DNA from: Candidatus Sulfopaludibacter sp. SbA3
Lineage (GTDB): Bacteria > Acidobacteriota > Terriglobia > 2-12-FULL-54-10
Reading direction: 5' to 3'
Assembly: GCA_945865705.1 (NCBI GenBank)
Contig: CAMBEY010000036.1
Span: forward strand, 1 to 15,455
Length of the DNA: 15,455 nt
Every line of letters starts with the position of its first letter. Position 1 is the first letter of the stretch. Below, piece after piece: positions 7,832 through 13,478 of the stretch. Under the pieces are notes generated by a model. That model was not told the origin of the DNA, did no database searches, and saw nothing but the letters and a program-made list of their open reading frames with translations. The translations under genes and the position numbers were made by a program.

Positions 7832-7998
7832 ATTGAACCGAGCGCCACAGTGATGCTTTCATAGACACTGTTGATGGCTGTGGCGATGCCGCGCAGCGTG
7901 GCGATCAGCGCCAGCGCCACCGCGGCGACGATGAGCGCGTACTCCACCAGGTCCTGCCCTTCGGTATCTTTCCAAAAACGCTTCAGGAACATTTTCAT
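7828..7998 (-). CDS. flp: Flp-type (type IVb) major pilin
   Basis: A 56-residue prepilin, the usual Flp size. The leader MKMFLKRFWKDTEG is followed by QDLVEYALIVAAVALAL, giving the type IVb cleavage site G14|Q15 with Glu +5 and Tyr +6, then one hydrophobic helix and a short tail ending SITVALGSI. After processing about 42 residues would remain. The ATG at 7998 has a strong ribosome site (AAGGAG, 8 bases upstream), the best in the cluster, as expected for an abundant structural subunit. A second Met at residue 3 is possible but spaced less well. It follows the TPR lipoprotein gene by 42 bases and precedes the membrane-protein gene by 81 bases. Only one pilin gene is visible. Confidence 0.95.
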   Translation of the reverse strand: MKMFLKRFWKDTEGQDLVEYALIVAAVALALIATLRGIATAINSVYESITVALGSI

Positions 7999-8006
7999 GA
8001 TTCGTT

Positions 8007-8012
8007 CTCCTT
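8007..8012 (-). promoter_or_regulatory. Strong ribosome binding site of the Flp pilin
   Basis: The minus strand reads AAGGAG, 8 bases before the pilin ATG, in an AT-rich leader (AATAATTTAAGGAG). Confidence 0.8.
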
Positions 8013-8040
8013 AAATTATTGGTGCTGCGGCCCAGGTAAT

Positions 8041-9270
8041 TTACTGAGGTAATTCGGAGGCCATTCCTGCGCCCTCAATTTCAATCTGCATGGTATTGGA
8101 AGCGGAGCGGGTGGAACGGTTCGCGCTTCGCATCATCTCTTCCATACTCCTATTACTCAACTCCGCCTGCCCGGTCCTACTGGCGTTCCCAGCGGTCTTC
8201 AAGCGGTCCTGCATTAAACCTTGCACCAGACGAAAATTTTCAAGCGCCGGGGCGAATCCGCGGCGATGCAAAAGCGACTGCACCAGATGCTCGCGGCTGG
8301 TTTCCAGATGACCCGCCTGCAGCAGCACCGCCGCAAAATTATTGTGCGCCACCGCCAAGTCAGCGCTCGCGGCGCGGAACTGCTCCCAGGCTTCATCCAG
8401 CGCGCCGCGCCTGGTCAGAAGAACGCCCAGGTTGTTGCGGGCGATGAGCGATCCGGGGTTCTCGATCAACGCTGCGCGGAACTGGATCTCGGCCTGATCG
8501 ATCTGCCCTTGCAGCAAAAGGTTATGGCCAAGATTGTTATGCGCCGCCGCCAAAATAAATTCGCCGCTGCCGACCTTCGCTGTGGCCATGCGAATTGCGG
8601 CACGATAGGCGCTCTCAGCGGACTTCCGGTCGTCCGTATCATCGTACAGCAATCCCAGTTGAAGTTCGAGGTTTGGCGATGGAAAATCCGCGGCCAGATT
8701 CTCCACCGTGGCGAGCGCTTCCCCGGACCGCCGCGCTTTCAGCGCTGTTCTAGCGATACCCAACGCGATGCTGACGAGCACCGGTACGCCGAGTGGATTA
8801 TCTTCTAATTCACGCCCCACCAATTCGCGCCCCACACGTAAGGTGGCCTGGTATTGCTCGAAGGCTTCGCTGTGCAATCCGTATCCCTCATATAGTCGCG
8901 ACAACTCCAAACCGGTATTCAGAATTCCGGGCAGATTGCCCGGGGCAGCTTTCAGCCGGGCTTGCAAAGTCCGTATGCGCTGGTCATCGCGCAGCGGATC
9001 GAACGCGCCGGTCGCTTGGATACGCATGGCGTCCCGGACGGCACTCTTCTTGGGGACTGGCCGGGGCACCGACTGGGGCAAAGGAGCAGATAAAACTGCC
9101 TGCTTTGTCGGAGAGGATTTTCCTGCCGCCTGATCAACATGGCGCGGCGATCGAAAGATGCCCAGCAAACGGGAAGGCGCTAATCTGGAGCTGCATCCAG
9201 TGGTTGTCAAAAGGATGAGCATAAAGGAAAGAATAACCAAGTGTTTTGGCAAGTTTTTTGGCAAGGACAC
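8041..9270 (-). CDS. TPR-repeat lipoprotein, TadD-like
   Basis: Tad loci usually encode a TPR lipoprotein, TadD, needed for pilus assembly; position and architecture suggest the same role. From the GTG at 9270 the product has 409 residues: a signal peptide with core LVILSFMLILLTTTGC (lipobox TTGC, Cys 26, not the ideal consensus), a Pro/Ser-rich linker (about 27-85), TPR-type helical repeats (about 110-345, with AAHNNLGHNLLLQGQIDQAE and IARNNLGVLLTRRGALDEA), and a polar tail. The frame stays open to a GTG at 9438, but that part overlaps the DUF192 gene and the inverted repeat, and does not look like a protein N-terminus. TTG codons at 9264 and 9252 are other possible starts. AGGG lies close before 9270. 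Two tandem micro-duplications lie inside the gene. Confidence 0.86.
   Translation of the reverse strand: MSLPKNLPKHLVILSFMLILLTTTGCSSRLAPSRLLGIFRSPRHVDQAAGKSSPTKQAVLSAPLPQSVPRPVPKKSAVRDAMRIQATGAFDPLRDDQRIRTLQARLKAAPGNLPGILNTGLELSRLYEGYGLHSEAFEQYQATLRVGRELVGRELEDNPLGVPVLVSIALGIARTALKARRSGEALATVENLAADFPSPNLELQLGLLYDDTDDRKSAESAYRAAIRMATAKVGSGEFILAAAHNNLGHNLLLQGQIDQAEIQFRAALIENPGSLIARNNLGVLLTRRGALDEAWEQFRAASADLAVAHNNFAAVLLQAGHLETSREHLVQSLLHRRGFAPALENFRLVQGLMQDRLKTAGNASRTGQAELSNRSMEEMMRSANRSTRSASNTMQIEIEGAGMASELPQ
8806..8835. repeat. 15-bp tandem duplication inside the TPR gene
   Basis: TAATTCACGCCCCAC and CAATTCGCGCCCCAC are adjacent and match at 13 of 15 bases. On the coding strand they encode VGREL twice, in frame. 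Confidence 0.7.
9241..9264. repeat. 12-bp tandem duplication in the TPR lipoprotein signal peptide
   Basis: On the coding strand TTGCCAAAAAAC is followed by TTGCCAAAACAC, encoding LPKN then LPKH just before the hydrophobic core. Each copy begins with TTG, a possible start codon, which adds to the uncertainty over the start. Confidence 0.7.
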
Positions 9271-9305
9271 TGGCCCTACGTGTTGAGGCTGACTGGAAAT
9301 GATAC

Positions 9306-9370
9306 CGTTGATTGGTGCGCCCGAGCCCCTAAGTTTCAGCAATCTATAACCCTCTCCACACCAATCAACG
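9306..9370. promoter_or_regulatory. 12-bp perfect inverted repeat in the leader of the TPR/pilin genes
   Basis: CGTTGATTGGTG (9306-9317) and CACCAATCAACG (9359-9370) are exact reverse complements, separated by 41 bases. The spacer contains TATAGA on the minus strand, a possible -10 element, though no well-spaced -35 was found. The arrangement could be a two-site operator or a long-loop leader hairpin, 36 bases upstream of the likely TPR start. No poly-T follows, so it is not an obvious intrinsic terminator. Confidence 0.5.
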
Positions 9371-9399
9371 TTGCCAGACAAGCCCGAAAAATATCTAAT

Positions 9400-9412
9400 G
9401 TTAAAGTTTAAC
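9400..9412. promoter_or_regulatory. 13-bp palindrome over the DUF192 stop codon
   Basis: GTTAAAGTTTAAC has perfect 6-base arms around a single G. It includes the DUF192 stop codon (9401-9403). It could be an operator for the downstream TPR/pilin genes; chance is possible because it is short and AT-rich. Confidence 0.35.
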
Positions 9413-9775
9413 AAACTCCCGCATCTCCAACTGATCACCTATCAACGCACCAGCTTTCCGCAACGCCCCCGATTCCAGTTCTAGTACGCTATGTGCGCCC
9501 CAAACGAAGCGCGTGATCCGGTTCGGCTTTAAGCAATGATAGACGCGCTTCACCCGGCGCTGGCGGTCCAGGAACGCAACGTCTATGGGGAACCTCATCC
9601 CGAAAGTGTGGATGGCCTGCGTCGGGACAATCCACAGGCCTTCCCCTGCTTCCAGATGGTCTCTGCCCAGCAACCCCTTGCGACGTGGCCCGGGCGTGTC
9701 AGCCAGACTGATTCGTTCCGCCAAGAACATAGATTGGGTACGGTTCCACACCGCCAAAAAAGGCTTCTCGGACAC
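9401..9775 (-). CDS. DUF192-family protein
   Basis: DUF192 proteins are small single-domain proteins of unknown function, common in bacteria. The conserved core is clear: ADTPGPRRKGLLGRDHL, GEGLWIVPTQAIHTFGMRFP, IDVAFLDRQRRVKRVYHCL and VLELESGAL, covering almost all of the 124 residues. No signal peptide is evident in this version, although many relatives have one. The frame is open to a TTG at 9802, but the best promoter upstream would start transcription near 9808, leaving no room for a ribosome site; the GTG at 9775 with AGG 7 bases upstream is preferred, and GTG 9751 and ATG 9730 are alternatives. It is the first minus-strand gene after the divergent promoter region, 130 bases before the TPR gene. 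Its relation to the pilus may be only positional. Confidence 0.85.
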   Translation of the reverse strand: MSEKPFLAVWNRTQSMFLAERISLADTPGPRRKGLLGRDHLEAGEGLWIVPTQAIHTFGMRFPIDVAFLDRQRRVKRVYHCLKPNRITRFVWGAHSVLELESGALRKAGALIGDQLEMREFVKL

Positions 9776-9814
9776 TGTTTTGCCTGATGCCGCACACTGC
9801 AAAGTTGACGGCAG

Positions 9815-9844
9815 ATTGTAACCAATCCAAATAGGTTATGTAAA
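9815..9844 (-). promoter_or_regulatory. Candidate sigma70 promoter for the minus-strand block
   Basis: On the minus strand TTTACA (-35, 9839-9844; 5 of 6 consensus bases) and TACAAT (-10, 9815-9820; 5 of 6) are separated by 18 bases. Transcription would begin near 9808 and enter the DUF192 gene and possibly the Tad genes. The surrounding DNA is AT-rich relative to the genes. Confidence 0.5.
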
Positions 9845-10074
9845 TAGCTAAAACGGAGAATCAAGTAAGAACCCGCGGACAAGGACAAATGTTGCGGAGT
9901 TGGACACAACACTTTCGTTCGCGCGAAACTATTGCCCGACGACCGGGTTTAAAGTCATAGTTGAAAAAGCGGAGGCGCTTCCGCTAGTCTATTAGCTCGA
10001 CTGCTGCGGGCGTTCAGGCAATAAGTGGCATTGGAACCGGAGCGAACCCGCTTTAACTCAGGTCATTCAGATAG
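9845..10074. other. Divergent intergenic region without a gene
   Basis: I see no credible coding sequence between the DUF192 start and the secreted propeller gene on the other strand. The region contains a short inverted repeat, AGCGGA (9968-9973) and TCCGCT (9980-9985) around GGCGCT, with no T-run after it. It probably holds regulatory sequence for both directions. No tRNA-like or riboswitch-like fold was recognised by eye. Confidence 0.5.
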
Positions 10075-10091
10075 TTGGCGGATAGTTGGGT
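10070..10091. repeat. 11-bp imperfect tandem repeat upstream of the propeller gene
   Basis: GATAGTTGGCG is followed directly by GATAGTTGGGT (9 of 11 identical). It overlaps the candidate plus-strand promoter. Confidence 0.55.
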
Positions 10092-10103
10092 GGTGCGTAT
10101 TCT
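10075..10103 (+). promoter_or_regulatory. Weak candidate promoter for the secreted propeller gene
   Basis: TTGGCG (10075-10080) and TATTCT (10098-10103) are 17 bases apart, each matching the sigma70 consensus at 4 of 6 positions. It would give a leader of about 70 bases before the ATG at 10177. Confidence 0.28.
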
Positions 10104-10176
10104 CAAGCTATCAAGGAATCCATCAGCAAAATCTCGGGCACGAAAACCTCCGGGTGGAGTTCGCGTCCTGCGGGCA

Positions 10177-13100
10177 ATGACATCAGGCATGGGCTGTAGA
10201 TGGGCCAACGTCTGTAGGTGGGTCAACGCCTGCAGATGGGGCAACGTGATGATGCTCACATTGCTTCTGGCCACCACCATTCCTCCGTTCGCCCGCGCGG
10301 CTAATATTGGCACGGTCGTCCCCGTTGTCGGCCAGGTGCAGGATATTGTGTACGATGAAGCACGCCGTCAGGTGTATCTGGCCAACTCCACCAATAATCA
10401 GGTGGAGATATATTCTGTCGATCTGAATGCCATCATCGCGAGCGTCCCCACGGGAACTCAGCCGACCAGCCTGGCGCTGGCGCCCGATGGCTCCGTCCTC
10501 TATGTTGGCAATGCGGGATCGCAATCGCTGACGGTGATCAACCTAACCTCGCGGCAGGCCGAGCGCGAGATCGCCGTGGGCGCGCGTCCCGACGCCATCG
10601 CGACCGGCTACGACGGCAACGTGGTCATCTTGGGCACCGCTGGCCTGATGCGCTATGAGCCAGCCATTGGCCAGATACTGCGCCTACCCATCTCCCCGCC
10701 ACCTACGCAGCCGGCGGGACTCCCCATCATCAACCCTGCGCCGGCGCTGGCCAATTTCTTTGCGGGACTCATCGCCACGCCGTCCGGCAATTTGATGATC
10801 GGCCTGTCCACCAACCGGATATTCGTATATGAAGTGGCCTCCGGCGCCGTGTTGCGCAGCCGCAATGTTACCGGCCTGCGCAACATCCTCTCCATCTCGC
10901 CGGATGGCACGCGCTTCATGGCCGGGCCCTTTCTATTCGAGACCGAAACGCTGGCCATCCTGGGCCGCGCCGGAACGCCGGCCGCCGCACTGACAGGCGG
11001 CAGCGCCTTCTCCGCCGATGGCAACTCGGTGTACGGCACGTTCTCCACGCAGCCAGCCATCAACGCGTTGAATACCAACAATCCCCAGAACGCCGGCGGA
11101 GCCACCATTCCCGGCGGAGGCCGTCCGACGATCACCACGCTCGGGGTACTGCAGGTGATGCGCGCCTCCAGCCTGACGCCCGTCATGGGGCTACGGCTGG
11201 CCGAGGCCATTAATCCCAAAATCGTCGCCTCACCCGACGGACGCTTTCTGTTCGCCATCTCCACCTCGGGCATGACCGTCATCCCCGTGGGCCAGTTGCC
11301 CCTCCTGCCTGTCCTTCAGGTGGACACCCCCAACGTGGTGCTCTCGGTAGACATCTGCAACCGCGGCGTGGCGATTGCCGACATTCGCATCAGCAACGCG
11401 GGCGCTGGACGGATGACCTTCTCCGCCGTGCTCAACAACGCCAACGCTCCGGTGATTCTGAATCTGCGCTCCGGCGTGGCGCCTTCGACGCTCCAGATTT
11501 CCTACAATCCACGCGCCGTGCTCACGCGCGGGACGCAGCAATATTCGCTGGTGCTGGTTTCTCCCGAGGCCGTGAATATCGAGCCCGCCATTTTGATCAA
11601 CCTGAATTTCCGCGACGTGGACCAGCGCGGGTCGATCATTCCGCTGGCCGGATTCGGCGTGGACCTGCTCATGGACGAGTTGCGACAGCGTATCTACATT
11701 GCCAACTACATGCAGGATCAGATCGATGTCTACTCGCTGCGCGAGCGCCGCTTCCTGCCGCCGGTGCGCGTCGGCAACCGGCCCATCTCCATGGCCATGG
11801 TGAATCCCTTCACGATGGTGGTGGCCAACGCCGGCTCGGAGGCCATCTCCGTGATCGATCTGGAGACGCTGCAAGAGCGGCGGCAAATTCAGATGGCCCC
11901 CGTGCCTCTGAACGCCAACCCGCTTTTCCCGCGCTCGATTGCCGCCTCCAGCAACGTAGTCTTGTTCACTGTGATACCCCTGCCTGCCACGGCGGGAACC
12001 GCACCTGCCGCGGGATCGGTGTGGCAGTTGAGTCTGGCCACGGGCACCAGTTTTCCCCGGCTGAATCTCGGCGGGACGACGGTGAATACCATCAATGGCC
12101 GCAACGTCCTGGTCGCGCCCACCAACGGCAACGCCATCGTGCTGGCCGAGGGCAACGGCACCGTGCGCCTGTTTGATCCGGTGTCGGACACCTTCGCCAT
12201 CACTCGCACCGCGACCTTCACCGCATTCCGTGGATCGGTCTCAGCCACCGCCGATGGCAACTTCTACATCATTGACGACACGGTGCTGAACTCCGTACTG
12301 GCTTTTCGTGGATCGCTGGCGCCCGCCGCCCCCATCGGCTTGCCGGGCGGTGGCGGCCAACAGGCTGCTCAGTTGGTTACCTTTGGGGCCACCGCCGTCG
12401 GCAACAATGCCATTCGCGTCACGGCAGCCAACGCGACCGTTCCGGTGCAGACGCTCCAGCGTTTCAATCTGACTACCGTGCAAGCCGATCAGCAGTTGCG
12501 CCTGCCGGAGTCGGTATCCGACATCAGCCCGGCGGTTGCGGGCGCGGCGGCCGCCACACGGCTCTGGCCTCCTCTGCCCATTTCGTTGGAGATCGGCGTG
12601 CGCGGCCAAACCCATTTGATTCCGCGTGGGCTGGCATTTGATTCCAGCAACACGGGATACTTGCTTACCTTCTCCGGCTTGAGCGTCATCGCACTCAACG
12701 AGAGTCTCGGTCGCGCGCCGAACTTCACCGCCAATGCCGTGGTCAACGCGGCCAGCTTCGCCGGACCCACGGCACCAGGCGCGCTGATCAGCATCTTCGG
12801 CACGGACCTGGCCTTGCCGGGACAAGCCAGCAGCCTTCCGCTGCCAACCAACCTGGGCGAGGTCTGCGTTACCGCCAATGAAATCGCGCTGCCGCTGCTG
12901 GCGACTTCGCCTACGCAGATCAACGCGCAACTGCCGCCTGAGCTGGCCACCGGCCGGATCACGCTCGCCGTCCGCTCACCCAGCCGGGGCGTCATGAGTA
13001 CGGGCGTGCAGATTACCGTGAATGCCGCCGCGCCCGGCATATTTACCATTGACCAGGAAGGCCGTCGCACCGCCGCTCTGTTCCACGCCGACTCGTTCCG

Positions 13101-13428
13101 CCTGGTGTCGCGTGCCGATCCGGCAACCCGCGATGAGGACTTGGTCCTGTACGCCACGGGACTGGGAGCCACCACGCCGAGCGTCGTCGGAGGACAAGCG
13201 GCACGCTCCTCGCCGCTCTCCCTGGTTACACAGCCGGGTCGCGTTACCATTGGCGGTCGTGAGCAAATCGTTTTCTTTGCGGGACTGGCGCCGGATTTCG
13301 TGGGCCTCTATCAGATCAACATCCGTGTGCCGGGCGACCGCGTGCGAGGCGACGATCTTCCTGTGGTCATCACCGTCGGCACCGCCAGCAGCACCACCGT
13401 GGCTGCGCCTCTGACGTCTATCGACTAA
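10177..13428 (+). CDS. Secreted double beta-propeller protein with TIGR03437-like C-terminus
   Basis: A large exported protein (1,083 residues) of unknown function. The signal peptide spans about 1-41: an unusual N-region with three CRWxN repeats, the core MMLTLLLATTIPPF, and a cleavage site ARA|ANI. A first YVTN/NHL-type propeller (about 45-375) includes LAPDGSVLYVGNAGSQSLTV; an Ig/BACON-like segment (about 378-485) follows; a second propeller (about 488-840) opens with sequence similar to the first. The last 235 residues (from VVNAASFAGP, about 850) match the TIGR03437 pattern: APGALISIFGTDLA, ATSPTQINAQLP, AAPGIFTI, LYATGLG. That domain is abundant in Acidobacteriota. The frame is open to a TTG at 10075; ATG 10177 is preferred because it gives a plausible signal peptide, with ATG 10189 also possible. 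It may be surface-associated, a scaffold or adhesin, but this is inference. Confidence 0.88.
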   Translation: MTSGMGCRWANVCRWVNACRWGNVMMLTLLLATTIPPFARAANIGTVVPVVGQVQDIVYDEARRQVYLANSTNNQVEIYSVDLNAIIASVPTGTQPTSLALAPDGSVLYVGNAGSQSLTVINLTSRQAEREIAVGARPDAIATGYDGNVVILGTAGLMRYEPAIGQILRLPISPPPTQPAGLPIINPAPALANFFAGLIATPSGNLMIGLSTNRIFVYEVASGAVLRSRNVTGLRNILSISPDGTRFMAGPFLFETETLAILGRAGTPAAALTGGSAFSADGNSVYGTFSTQPAINALNTNNPQNAGGATIPGGGRPTITTLGVLQVMRASSLTPVMGLRLAEAINPKIVASPDGRFLFAISTSGMTVIPVGQLPLLPVLQVDTPNVVLSVDICNRGVAIADIRISNAGAGRMTFSAVLNNANAPVILNLRSGVAPSTLQISYNPRAVLTRGTQQYSLVLVSPEAVNIEPAILINLNFRDVDQRGSIIPLAGFGVDLLMDELRQRIYIANYMQDQIDVYSLRERRFLPPVRVGNRPISMAMVNPFTMVVANAGSEAISVIDLETLQERRQIQMAPVPLNANPLFPRSIAASSNVVLFTVIPLPATAGTAPAAGSVWQLSLATGTSFPRLNLGGTTVNTINGRNVLVAPTNGNAIVLAEGNGTVRLFDPVSDTFAITRTATFTAFRGSVSATADGNFYIIDDTVLNSVLAFRGSLAPAAPIGLPGGGGQQAAQLVTFGATAVGNNAIRVTAANATVPVQTLQRFNLTTVQADQQLRLPESVSDISPAVAGAAAATRLWPPLPISLEIGVRGQTHLIPRGLAFDSSNTGYLLTFSGLSVIALNESLGRAPNFTANAVVNAASFAGPTAPGALISIFGTDLALPGQASSLPLPTNLGEVCVTANEIALPLLATSPTQINAQLPPELATGRITLAVRSPSRGVMSTGVQITVNAAAPGIFTIDQEGRRTAALFHADSFRLVSRADPATRDEDLVLYATGLGATTPSVVGGQAARSSPLSLVTQPGRVTIGGREQIVFFAGLAPDFVGLYQINIRVPGDRVRGDDLPVVITVGTASSTTVAAPLTSID
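10195..10248 (+). repeat. 18-bp x3 in-frame tandem repeat in the signal peptide
   Basis: Three adjacent 18-base units (10195-10212, 10213-10230, 10231-10248) follow TGYAGRTGGGNCAACGYS closely. They encode CRWANV, CRWVNA and CRWGNV, supplying the positively charged region before the hydrophobic core. Each unit carries a G-rich GRTGGG segment. Confidence 0.88.
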
Positions 13429-13478
13429 GACCCACTTCGAACGCCATCGACTCTAAGGATGCCGGGCAAACCTCATTG

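Noticed and set aside
9271..9438. N-terminal extension of the TPR protein from the GTG at 9438
   Set aside because: It overlaps the DUF192 gene and the inverted repeat, and would put about 56 non-signal residues before the lipoprotein signal core.
9968..9985. Short inverted repeat as a terminator
   Set aside because: The stem is only 6 bases, no T-run follows, and no gene ends just before it.
10195..10248. Tandem repeat as a CRISPR array
   Set aside because: The units are 18 bases with no spacers, and they are in frame within a signal peptide.
11230..12930. Minus-strand open frames opposite the secreted propeller gene
   Set aside because: They are antisense to clear YVTN and TIGR03437-like sequence and are His/Arg-rich.
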